A stretch of 64,000 nt of DNA from Plectrocnemia conspersa (lineage: Eukaryota > Arthropoda > Insecta > Trichoptera > Polycentropodidae): the NCBI GenBank assembly GCA_009617715.1, contig VTFK01000126.1, positions 806,001 to 870,000 of the forward strand. Direction: 5' to 3'. Position numbers and translations under genes: made by a program. The notes beneath the pieces are model-generated. The model was not told the DNA's origin. It ran no database searches and saw only the letters and a program-made list of their open reading frames with translations. Of the stretch, positions 22,891-35,040 are shown piece after piece (position 1 is the first letter of the stretch; each line of letters opens with the position of its first letter).

Positions 22891-24274
22891 ATATAATTGT
22901 TCAATTTCTGCAAAAAAATTACGACATTGGATGCTATAAATTAAATAGCACAATCTTGAAAATTATAAAATATGTATACACGTTGATAATACTTGAAAAT
23001 AACGTTTTATTTTGTGAAATAGATAATGAAAATTAAGGTTAGTGCATACCACACTATTTCTTTCTGGTAGTAATCAACCAACGGTCTATCTAGATTAGTA
23101 TTTACACCAATAGGTAGTGATTGCAAAAAATAATAAAATGTAAAAGCCGTTTTTAGAGACTGTTCAACGTGCCGGAAATTAGTTAGCAATATTTTTTATA
23201 TGTGCCTTAATTTGTCGAGTGAATAAACTGTACATATATTATATGATTGTCATCAGTGAATTGAGATAAGCAATTAATTATTATCTTATCATTAATATTG
23301 TATTTCAATAAATCAAATCCTTATGTGTTGTAACTATCTTAGAAAACATAACGCAATTGTTCATTCGCCACAGGCGTACCTACTCCTCATCATACCATCA
23401 GAAACATATCATCCATCCCGTCTTAATGACTTAGTTCTGCGAAGGCGTCAATGCCACGCATATTCCGTATACATCTCGGAGATTCGTGACCGTGTTCGAT
23501 GAACTATTAGCCGTGCACGTAGAATTATTGATATTATCGTGCTGGTTAACCTCACGAGGATTGTGGCTCGAATGCGAGATCCCGTATCCGCAGGAATTTA
23601 AATTGCTATCACGGGGCGTGAAGGATTTCGTCTCTCGACGACGACGCATACGGATAGGTTATTTCTTTTTTTTTCATTTTTTTTTGTTAACGTATCGAAC
23701 ACGTACATGTAATAAAATCGCGGAAATTCCGCGCTGAAACTCTCTCGGAGACGACCCATATTATATTAGTAGTTAATTTGATGGCGCGGATGCGCCCACG
23801 ATATGTTTTCATATCTCACGAATAATATGAGCGCTCATTACGTCGGCCAACTTATATTATAGCGGACGTAATTAACTTCATCCAAATAATTCTGGCCAAT
23901 CCGAAATTATAGTGTTCGCGTTGATGGGTTCGCCATGTTTGGCGTGCACGCACACAAGAGCACGTTTCTTCTTGTTATTATTGTATCATATAATATATAG
24001 TATACATATGCTAGTATATTGTCGCAGTCTCGAAGAAAATTATGTTTTATATAAATTACATTTTTTGTGCGATGATAGTATGTATTAAAAAAATTGCAGT
24101 TGTTACAGATTATTTTTGTCAGTTTTTTATTTCATCAGGAAAAACTGCGTGGCTTTCATAAGATATAACATATTTATAATACCTTAAAAGTACAAATTTT
24201 GGATCGTATGCGTCATTTGGATTTGATTGATACTGTTCCGTTTGTCAGGTTTAGAAACTCATTTTCAGAACGAT

Positions 24275-24606
24275 ATTTTAAGGTTTTCTAACCTAAAAGG
24301 GTGTGACTTTGTACCAAGAAATACGTCGTTGAAAACTGGTAATAATGTATAAGTTAATATTACATAAATTGCGACACACTATGATGGTCGAGTATAGTTA
24401 TTTTCGGAGTGGTGGTGGAGAAGTTGGCGGAGGGATGATGTCCAGTGAATGGTCATCAAAGGTCTTGTAGTTGTGGCAGCGACGGTGTAGTGGAGGTTAG
24501 TTCCTCTTTCCTCTCCTCTCGGGCTGTGTCTGATATTGTCTGACCTCTCCTCAATGGAGACCAGCCTTAAGTATAAAGGGTTCCAAAGCTCACTGACGAA
24601 TCACAC
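24275..24606. repeat. Dispersed repeat, copy A (possible solo LTR)
   Basis: The sequence from ATTTTAAGGTTTTCTAACC through GTGGTGGAGAAGTTGGCGG to CAGCCTTAAGTATAAAGGGT is collinear with copy B at 56927-57312. Read on the minus strand the repeat has AATAAATTATT-like sequence late in the unit (clearer in copy B), as expected of an LTR polyadenylation region. No internal retrovirus-like genes accompany it. Confidence 0.6.
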
Positions 24607-24849
24607 CCATGCAACGAGCATCCAGCCAATTGTTGCACTCGTTTCTTCAACCAACGCAATAAGTAGATATACGCCTCTAGAAAGTGACATTTGCTTAATG
24701 AACATCCTTCCGAGGTCGAATAGTGCAACGAGAATATTGTACCTTTATGGTGCTTTTTATCTTTCGGTGACATATTGTTTTCCGTGGCCGTTCCGCAATA
24801 AAAAAATCTTTTAATGCATCGGATAATATCTGCATGTTATTTACGTGAA

Positions 24850-25440
24850 ACTATTTTTTTCTGGACGTAACGAAGGCTTTTGTGTGGTTCTATCCTATAC
24901 ATTATATTGTCTAGTTCATCCTCATTATTATAGATGATCATCCTTGTTTACGGTAATTACGCGAGTTTCAAGAATAAGATATAATACATCTACTGGAGTA
25001 CCGCAAGGATATGAGTCAAGTCCATTGCTCTTTCTAGTGTTCATTAATGACATAGAGACGGCAATAAATCACTCAATTTGTATATTATATACGGACGATA
25101 TGAAAAATTTCATGACATTTTGGATTCCTCAACTTTCACGAAAATCTCTATTTTTATGGATGTGGATTTTCGATAGCAGATTGCCTTTCAGCGGCAAGAA
25201 ATGTCACACAATTTCATTTTCAAGGTCCTCGATGCCGGCGGAACACTCCTACCGTCTCTGTGGATATATTTTCGAGTTTAGACAGACATTTCTTTACAAA
25301 AGATTTCGGTGTGAGAAGCACAGATAATTTAGCCTGATCATTGCAAAGACTCACAGCAGTTCGATATAGATCCTTAGTTTTATCTGCGCGTCACTTTAAA
25401 ATCGTTCCGCATATGACTGTGTGCGGAATTTATTCGGTTT
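24850..25440 (+). pseudogene. Non-LTR retrotransposon reverse transcriptase relic
   Basis: The frame from 24944 reads TSTGVPQGYESSPLLFLVFI, then NDIETAINHSICILYTDDMK, then GKKCHTISFSR. These are the GVPQG, FINDI, YADD (here YTDD) and KC...ISFSR blocks of CR1/Jockey/R1-like reverse transcriptases. No endonuclease or 3' end is recognisable. Confidence 0.65.
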
Positions 25441-26369
25441 CAGCTGGGTATATTTAGTACAGTTTAGTACAATTCCTTAGTTTCCTGGCGTTGGTAGTAA
25501 ATCCATGTTTTACCTCCAATAAAAAGTGTCTGGTCATTTTAAGCTACTGCTGTGCCTTTTTTGAATCAATAAAATTGCAGCTATGTGACTTTTTGTCAAA
25601 TGTTTGATTATCTGTGTAATTAAATATCGTTATTATTCAGTAGTAGAATCGTTTTACTACTTTAAATTACACTATTAAATTATAAATACAGTAAGCACCG
25701 CATCAAAATCTTAGGTTACTGAAAACTGAATGGTAAAATATCTAAAAAAAAATTCAATTTATATTTTATTAAAAGTTAATATAAATAAAATGTATCGGAT
25801 AAATGAGTAGTCGTAAATAGTAATCTTTCATCGAACATTATAAGAGGCGACCTTTTATGTCTTAAAAATGATTGGATGGGATTTACAGAAGTGCATTTAA
25901 TGTATGGTAAAGCGTAAAGTAGCTAACTGACCATAAATATGCTTAATCCTAAGCGTATTTACGAGTTCTGAGAAATTCATTCGATATAATGCTTGTAACG
26001 ATATTAAAAGTTAAATCAAAGACCATTTTACAGTTACGAATGTTTTTTTATGCTTTAAAATTATAGCTATATATTTAATTAGGCTTACATACGTCCCGGT
26101 TTCACAAAAAAGTTTCTTCTTCTTAGCACATTTCAGCATTCCAAAAATGAAAGCAAAATTTTTAGCTGTTCTGGTTTAGAGTTTCATAAGTATGGTAAGC
26201 CTATTTTTAATATAATCATTTATAGGAAATAACACGTGACCGTATATAAATTACATCAAAAACCCACAAAAAAAACCAAGCATGTGATTATCAATTTGTT
26301 TATACATATATTCTTTATTAGCTTAAGTTACTCACTATTAGAGATTTTTTATATCATACCTTTTATGTA

Positions 26370-26560
26370 TGACTCGATTTGAATTAATCATCACGATATT
26401 CATACGCGAGATTAGGAAAATCTAATACTTGATCAATTGGATTAAAATTATATATTAATCACAAATTTTCTGACACGATAGAAAATTGAAAAACACAAAG
26501 GTTATTAAGTATTAATCGTCGACAATACCATTGGTCAATTGTGCTGGTTGAGAATAAAAT
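26370..26560 (-). repeat. tRNA-derived SINE, decayed copy
   Basis: Collinear with the clearer copy at 44.64-44.88 kb: AATTAATCATCACGATATTC, GAGATTAGGAAAATCTAA, then TCTGACACGATAGAAAA and a degenerate tRNA-like head (GTCGACAATACCATTGGTC). Confidence 0.5.
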
Positions 26561-28424
26561 TTAAAGTTTATTTCATTATCATAAAAAAAGATATTTTTTA
26601 TTTATAATTTAGCTCAATATGAAATAAATTTAATATATGTTATATAGATTCTAGATATCACATAATATATTGAGTTGTGCATATCTCAAAATGTATTCAT
26701 ATGTACATACATATAAATATTTTTCCCTATAGCATGTTTTAATTTAGTACTACTGAATGGTTATTTTGCTCTCAATAGAGAACCAGCAATTATAGTTGAT
26801 AAATTATATTAAAATTAAGGTATTAATTAAGGTAAGCGCCTACTGACTCAAATTTATTTCTAAGGCTGTCTCAGTATTCAATTCCCCGTAATTGGAGTAA
26901 TCAGCTTAAGTGAAAATTACCAACAGTTAAATTTTAATTCACACATTTTACCATAATTTATATTTTAATCGTTGTGAATTTTCTTCTCATTTGAATACTG
27001 CCAGTTTTCATTTGAATCCAATTAGATTGAAAATAATTCTCATTCGATTCTCACTAATTCCCCAAATAATCGACGATAAAAAATATAAGACACGTAAACA
27101 AGTTCCACTTCAATCGTATCATTTTTTGCGATCAAATTTAATATCCAATACTCGAAACGCTCTTTAGACCACATCAAAAGTAGCCACACTCAATTTTGAA
27201 TGTGCTTTGGTTTCTTCTTTTATGACTCGGACGTGCTTTGTGCTCTGCGAATATCATTTTGTCTTCGATGATTGTGCTGTGTCGCCGTCCAAACCAGGAA
27301 GGGTTATACATATTCACCGCAGGTATTTATGAATCTATGTGCTCGTGTAGGAATAAAAGAGCAATCCGATACGATAGAGTCGCGTGCCGGTAGCTTCGAG
27401 TTCAGTGGAAGGCGAGACCTGCCAAAAAGTATAAAAACAAACAATGCGTCTCTATTATATGACATGCCTCCTGCGGCGTCGGCTCGAATTTACATAAAGC
27501 GTAGTGCCTGCCACGTGCCATCGTCAGAGTTACGATCTTGGTTACGAGCGCAGCCTCCGCGCATAAATTAATAGACTCATCGGGTGCGTCGAAATGAATA
27601 AGAAAACCCCACGGAGAAGACGTGTAACATAAATCAGGACGAGTACGAATCGTTCCAAATAATACGTGTTGAATTTCTTCAACGCTTTGATTTTCTTCAA
27701 CGATAATATAAAATACACTTTTTGATCGTTTCATTCAAGAATCAGAAAATTGTATATATATAATTTATCTCAATGTTTTTTGTATCATTGTAAATTTTAA
27801 TTCATACGGAAACATTTACTCATTTAATAACATTTTAATGATTGATTGTAACAGATAGTACATTTTAATACATTTTAAACTTCTTTTAGGTAAATTTTCT
27901 AAATTTTTGGTATAAAAATCACTACAAAAAAATAAACGCTGATTTATTAACATGTTTATTTTTTGTTATAGTAGATTTATCAATACTATGGTATGTGGTT
28001 TTAATAATGAATCATATGATACAATTTGAGTATTTTTTCCCATTTCATTCGAACAATAATAAAACATTGATTTTAGTACCTACGCGAAATATACGGAGCT
28101 TTGTGCGAAAACAAATTACATATGATAAATGATGGCGCATAAATAAAAGTGAGATTATCCGATTATCCTTATTCGGATTATCCATGCTTGAAATAAATTC
28201 AATTTTTAATATTATTATATTTTTTTTAATGAAAATGCGCCTTTTGTGACATACGAAACAAACAGAAAAATTGTGAAAGTAATGCAGGTCATTATAAAAA
28301 CGAAAGAGTATGAAAATGTCATCATACAAATATTGATTTAGCCATGCTTAATGGTTTAATCAAAGACAAGCAGAAGAATGTGCATGGAAAATGATTTTTT
28401 TTCATGAAAAATTGGGTTTAGATG

Positions 28425-28523
28425 CAGTGGCATACCTATAGGCAGCGGGCCGCCCCGGGCGGCACTTGCTTGGGGGTGGCATATTCGCGATGGCATCGTC
28501 TAGTGTGGTTCTTAACCCTGAAT
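28425..28523 (+). mobile_element. hAT-like terminus fragments
   Basis: CAGTGGCATACCTATAGG followed by a GC-rich palindrome (GCCGCCCCGGGCGGC) resembles the 5' end of non-autonomous hAT elements. A second hAT-like start (TGGTTCTTAACCC) follows at 28507. No matching right end or 8-bp duplication was found. Confidence 0.3.
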
Positions 28524-28720
28524 GCGCCGTTGTAGTGGGAACCTTCGTTACCGAGCGTTCCCACTACAACGGCGCCGACACGATTTTATTGCTTTTGATG
28601 TGAATTTTTGACTTCCGAGAAGTGATAATTATTTTTGCGCTCTCCTATTGACCAAAATTCAGTTAGAAAATACTTTGCCCTCTTATATTATAAGTCTATA
28701 GTAATATCGGTATGTCCATA
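28524..28720 (+). repeat. Foldback-family copy with 19-bp perfect hairpin
   Basis: Perfect inverted arms of 19 bp, GCGCCGTTGTAGTGGGAAC at 28524-28542 and its complement at 28557-28575, enclose a 14-base loop. The family arm follows: GATTTTATTGCTTTTGATGT, GAATTTTTGACTTC, GAAGTGATAATTATTTTTGC and ACCAAAATTCAG. Confidence 0.65.
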
Positions 28721-30596
28721 GTATTATCATATTTTATTAGAAGTCTATATTAGTATCATATTTTTAAAACATAGAAAGTTCTAAAATTGTTCTGAAGAGA
28801 CTGAGGCAAGTAATATATCTGAAATATGCAGATTAATGGATAATGCGTTGAAAATGTCGATCAGAGAGACATAGAGGAGTGCTTTGATAGCGATTAAAAT
28901 GTTCCAAGTTTTTAATGCTTGTCATAGTCACTCAATCAGAAGAGGAAGGAGTGATATTGCGAATACAAATGAAGGAAATATAAACAAGTACATGAGCCAC
29001 AATCAGTACTGTACTATTGAAACTTTACAAAACTACATCGACAAAAGGATGAATTATTGAGAGATTCTCAAAAGCAAATGATAATCATTTTTTTAATAAA
29101 TAATAAAAGATAATCTGTATTATAAATATACATATTTTAAACCAAATAAAAATTGATAGTTAGGCACGGAATATCCGTGCCTTCCTCCCCAGCATTAGCC
29201 CGGATGACCGAGAGTATATATAAACATTCTTTATGTGAGAAAATTGTTTACAGCACATTGATATCACTCTGACCGAGCGGGTTTGCGTTTTTTCCGCTCG
29301 TTGATGTATTTTAAATGCTACGTATATATAATTTAAAATTTGGGTTTTTATACGTAATTTAAAAAGTAGGGTCTTTAAATCTATGAACATTATAAATATA
29401 GATAGATTAAAATATAATGCAATCCAAGCATTAAAATGTAAATAAATGTAGCAAACATACTTAGTAGATATGTACGTACGATAATTTTATCCCACACTTA
29501 CACACGTAGGTGTGTAGGTGCGTTAGTCGATATGTAATAATGCGTTCACAATCGTTTTTTACCATCTCCATCTACGTTCACCTTTCCTACCGGCGCGAGG
29601 AGTCTTTGATCGATGAATCGGCAATGTCGAAGGCGTCCGCGCGCCGCAGAATCTACTTACCATTAAAGAATATTATAATGGACGGTTCGTAATTACCGGT
29701 TAGTCTCCTCATTTCGTTCGCTAGGAAAAAGTAATTACACTCCATTCATCTGTATTCGTATTCATTACCGGACGAAAGCCGGATTGCGCGCCCGTAATAA
29801 ATAATTACGGCCACAAAATAACTAGATTGGACCTAATGCTCTCTTCGATACTCGCACGTCACGAGTTCGAATTATGATATTGTTTATCTCGCACGCAGCA
29901 TCTCGCCATATCGACCGGCGCAAGAAAAAATGCTATTCGACGGAGTGATTTTTCAAAAGTCGAGTTTAAAAATACACACGCGGAACACACGTCGTAGCGT
30001 ATGATTAAAAAGGCGGGAGGTGGTTCGAAGAGCGCGATAAAAATTCGTAAGCAATTAGCGTTTGAAATATAATAAATCCTATTTTTTGCTTTGATTATCC
30101 CTCAATTTCGAAGAATTTGCCATAGAGAAGTATTAAAGCCACATCTGATGAAAATTAATGGCAATAAAGGTTAAAAACCGATATGTTATGAGCCAGAAAA
30201 TTATCAAACAACATATATTCGATTTCCAATGATAATATATTTAGATTCAATAATAATATATTTGGAATAAACTTTTATTTACTCTTCATTAAAAAAAAGT
30301 GAAGTGGATAACTAGAATTTGATAGTGATCCTTGTAATATATATATCAAGGCAATCAATTGAAATGATAATAGCAATAAACTATAAAAATGCAATACTGA
30401 CTGAATTTCTTAAAATGATTAAATGTTACAGACTTACAGAAACACAGTTAAGAAGGATGTTCTAAAAAATACTTCATATAAACTGAAACGATATAGAACA
30501 AATAATGGCAAATAATATTACACTACTAATTCTGAAAAAAAAAAAAAAAAAAATTTAATATAAATAAAATGTATGCAATTGATTAAAAAACTACTA

Positions 30597-31675
30597 CAGA
30601 CGGCCCTCGACTTTCAAACGTTCGACTATCGCACAATTCACTACTTCGCACATTTAAAAAAAAAAACATTTTTTTAAATTAAATTTTTTTTTTAAAAAAA
30701 ATTATAAACATGAGTGAGAAACGGAAAAACTTCAGTGTTGATACGAACAAAAATAAATCAAGGATTCATAAACTTCACACGATTCGAGACAAAGATGGAA
30801 ATTATTAGACGTTCTGATAGCGGTGAATCTTTTGCTTCAATCGGACGTTCGTATGATACAAACGGGTCTACGATATATTCAATTTTGCAAAATAAAATTA
30901 TAATTAAGGAATACGTTCAAAATTGTGGAAATTAAAGATATATTTCCACAATCTTTAAAGATATGTTTCCAAAAAAACACAAAAAAACGTGGATGAAATG
31001 GAAAAATTTTTGTCATCATGGATCGATGACCAACCTCAAAAAGATGTCCCTCTGAGTATTTCAATTATTGAAGCAAAAGCTCTTAGTTTGCAAAAAGATT
31101 GGAAGGATAGATTAAAAAAAAGATTTTAGCACGGTTTTTAACACTGCAAGTAACGGTTGGTTTTACAATTTTAAAATGAGGTATTCTTTTCATAATATTA
31201 AATTTACTGGAGAATCGGCTGATGCGTATAAAGATGCTACAAAATAATTTATTTCCTAATCATCCAAAATTATTGAAGATGGAGAATATTCCTCTAGCCA
31301 AATATTTAATGTAGATGAGACAGGTTTATTTTGGAAAACTCTTTAACAATGAAAAATATTAATGAAGCCTTCACGCATCTTGACAAATTTTTAATATTAT
31401 GGAAGATTGTGATCCCAATGGAGAACGCATATCTCAAATGCGTGGGGCGATCAATAAAAACATAGCATGTTATAAAATACTATATGAAGAAAAGAAAAAG
31501 AATAGTGGAAAACAGTGAACTCCTGATAACTTTTCAAAGGAAACACCCGCAAACCCAACTTAAACGTTTCTTTTATACACCTTATATTTACTTGATAAAT
31601 AAATATTTTAAAATACACACAATTTCAATTTTTTTACTTTCCTCGACTTTCGTACATTCAACATTCGCACACCTG
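30597..31675 (+). mobile_element. Tigger/pogo-like element, internally deleted
   Basis: Bounded by TA-CAG at 30595-30599 and CTG-TA at 31673-31677, as expected for pogo-group transposons with TA target duplication. CTCGACTTTC recurs near both ends. Inside, frames read TRFETKMEIIRRSDSGESFA and SIGRSYDTNGSTIYSIL (CENP-B-like N-terminal helix-turn-helix), EKFLSSWIDDQPQKDVPLS, then FNVDETGLFWKTL. The catalytic middle is missing: within about 15 bases the sequence jumps to the C-terminal NINEAFTHLDKFL and IMEDCDPNGERISQMRGAIN. Stops are present. Confidence 0.65.
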
Positions 31676-34600
31676 TACTAAAGTTTAATAGTGACTAATA
31701 GTAATTAAATTATTTCAGACTCATTTAGTAAGCTGAAATTCATTGGGTCTAACATACAGATCAGTCCATACTACATTACAAATTTATATAATTATACTAT
31801 AATTCTCTAAATTTTGTCTGTCCCACAAATAATAATATAAAAGAGAAAAAAACACAATGACGATGTATGCTTATCTCGCGACCAATTTGATGTAAAATAA
31901 AACATTATGGTTACGTATTGAAGAATACGCTGTAGCTGGGAGGTAAATGCGGGCGAAGCTGATTACGAAAGCTAGTAATTGATAATTGAAATCATTTAAA
32001 TAAATATATATTACGCTTAGGTAATAAGATGCGTGCAGTAAAATACGCATCATTAAACATTTCCAATAGATTTAAACGAGCGGTTAAGCGCGCAAACTAC
32101 ACAAACCGATAGACGTCAACGCATCGGCGTGCACAAAACCCGAGCGAACCATTTGTATTATTTTTAACCGCACAACAACTCGTAATAATCACTGTCCCCG
32201 GAGAGGTGAGTCGTACCTGCGATTGTCGATGCCACCTCGTTGAATAACTTACTGCACAGGTAGTCGACAAAACAATAATTGGCCGTCGGATTATGACTGG
32301 CGGAGAAAAATACAAAAATAATTGCTAACCGCATCCTGTCGGTTTACAACACGACGAAAAAGGAGAAACACACAACACAAAAGACAATAGCGGCGGTCTT
32401 TTAGTTTTAGAGGTGACCGATCAGACGTGATGCGTTTCAACGAAGTAGGAATGACAAAATGTGATACTTGCCTCGGAAAAATCCCTTTGCGACATGTTTT
32501 AGGTGCGGCATAATATGCAGGACTTTGACTCGCAAACGTGTTTTGCTTCGCAGAGAGGCGGAAACCTACATGATGGTTTAGTCGCGAGTCGTCATCGGAG
32601 CGATGCAAGTACACGCACTCTATAACTTCGAACTAGAGCTGAGCATTTCACCTGGAAATAAAAAAGAACACATAAATAACTGTTTATCAATTGCAGAGCT
32701 ACACATTAAATATTACAATAAGAACCAGAATACAATCGTAATGTTTTTTAACTAATAAAATATATAATAAAATAGTTTAAGAAAGACTAGAGACAATAGA
32801 TTTTTCTCATGTATTATAGTAATATTATAATGTATGTGAATGAAATTTTAGAAAATATTGATATATAGAGAATCTGGCAATTACTTTTGTTATTGTACAG
32901 AAAATGACAGATCTTTATGATGCTACGAAAGAGAAAAAAAAGAGACAAAAAAAAATTCAAATTCGAAAACAATAAAATTCTAGAATGTATAATTTTTAGG
33001 TTAACTTCAGTTTATAAATACATACTACATATAGCAAATATTTTTTCATATGTCAAAATTTTTCGAGAATAATTTTAAAATTGGAATTAATTTCTCATTC
33101 TCGAGAAACGAAAATCAAAGCATCGAAATTTACTAATTGCAAAAGAAGGCCTATAAAAACACGCAAACTATGCTGATTTAGTTAAAACAGCTATTAGAAT
33201 ATTGTTAAAAAACGTCCCTAAAGATTAGTTTTATTTATTCACATCCTTATTTTTGTCTCTAAAATATTGAGGCAGTAAAGACTAAACTAGTGAAAGATTT
33301 ATTCACAATATACCCTTAATTGAACGCTATGCTAGCACGATAGCTGATTACTGCCGATCCCTGTAATAGAGTCTGACAAAAATAAATTTAAGATTAAAAT
33401 AAATATCCTTAGACAGTGTAGAACCATGTGACCGTTATATTAAAACCTGAGATAGAACGACATTGTCATTGTATAGAAAATAAGACCAATACAATCATCG
33501 ATATCATAGTCCCAAAGTTGTTGATAAAGACAGAAAAATTGCATTATATTATTTTAGTAATACTCTAAAACGATTTAAAAGCTTATTAATTTATAGAAAA
33601 ACTTATCCATTGCAACATGACAGGCGTTTTCTTAATGTATTACAACGAGGAAAACACAACCAACAATTACTAAATAAGTAATGAGACATCAGACTGGAAT
33701 CGAAGTCTGTAAATAAGTGAGATATATTTTTTATTAATTATTAACTATTAAAACAGCTTAACCCTTAAATGGATGATTTTTCCAAATTCAAATTCAAAAA
33801 TAAAAATATTTTTATCTAAAAATTAAAAACGAGTATATAGTTAATCGTTAATATACGAAACATAAAAAAGCTTTTAAAACTATCGAGATGATGGTTGAAA
33901 TATTACAGCATGTTATTAATTTTTGTATGAACTTCGTGCTTCGGAAAGGTTAAAAACGCTAATAGCACTCGTTCCGCAATGATCTCAAATTATAAGGGTG
34001 CAACGGATACGATTTAATAAGATTTCGCGCATGCAAAGATCCGCCGACGGATAAAACGGCGTTTAATTTCGTCGAATGCCGATTTTTTCTCCGTTCTCGA
34101 TAATTCTTCATTCTTCTCCTCCTCCATTGCCGCTTCGGCCCCGGTCGTCAAAGAGGGACTTAGCGCCATAGCGCTTAATTAATTGTTACATATTGAGAAA
34201 TCTCATTACACACAAAACACGTAAAACTCGTTCGTGCATTTTTGTGAGTGCACGCCCACAGAAAACGCAGAAGAATCTGTAATGCGCCGTGATTGGACTC
34301 GTTCCGACACTGTAACTTGTAATTTTCAACTGGCGAAATAGGTCGAAGTACATAGAGCAACAGTGTAGTATGATTGGGCGCCGTATTCAATTTACGGTTA
34401 CGTTCATCATCGCGAGAATGTTACTTTTTTTATACGACGTATCGTAACTATCGGGATTCCTGCCGCCGCCGCCGGAAAGACGTTAAAAATCGACGCCAAT
34501 AAGTTCTTGGGGAAAAAAAGTAATTAATACGCTCGACTAAAACGATGTAAAACAGCACAAAATATGGACTTGCAATTAATTAATTTAATCACAACATCCT

Positions 34601-34804
34601 GTATAATATTGAAGTTCACTCGTTTGAAGAAATGCGTGGATAGTATGAAACTGTAAATTCAAATGAATCTCGAATGAATAAAATGAACATCAATCGTTTG
34701 CTCATGATTTAAGAACAATATTTTTAGGATATGATATTTTAATGAAAATTCACTTCACAAAACTTTTAAACACAATACTATGACTTACAACAGTGAAAAT
34801 CGAA

Positions 34805-35040
34805 TAAAACAGACCTAAACCGAATTTTGAGCGCAAAAAGCAATTATCTCTTCCCAGAAGTCAAAAACCCACGTCAAAAGCAAGAAAATGGACATGATTT
34901 TATTGCTTTTGACGTGAATTTTTGACTTCTGAGAAGTGATAATTGTTTTTGTGCCCTCCTATTTACCAAAATTCGGTTTGAATATACTTTGACCAACACG
35001 CTCATATATGAAGTCCATAGTAATGTCGATAAGAATATTT
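34805..35040. repeat. Foldback-family inverted pair
   Basis: Two arms of the same family point away from each other about a centre near 34893. The left arm (34818-34892, minus) and right arm (34895-34981, plus) both carry GCTTTTGACGTG, TTTTTGACTTCTG, GATAATTG and the terminal AATTCGGTTT. The pair could fold into a long imperfect hairpin. The right side continues as in the 28.5 kb copy (CTCATATATGAAGTCCATAG). Confidence 0.65.

Noticed and set aside
32291..32614. 107-codon minus-strand frame as a first exon
   Set aside because: No recognisable motif, and no donor in suitable phase that I could defend.
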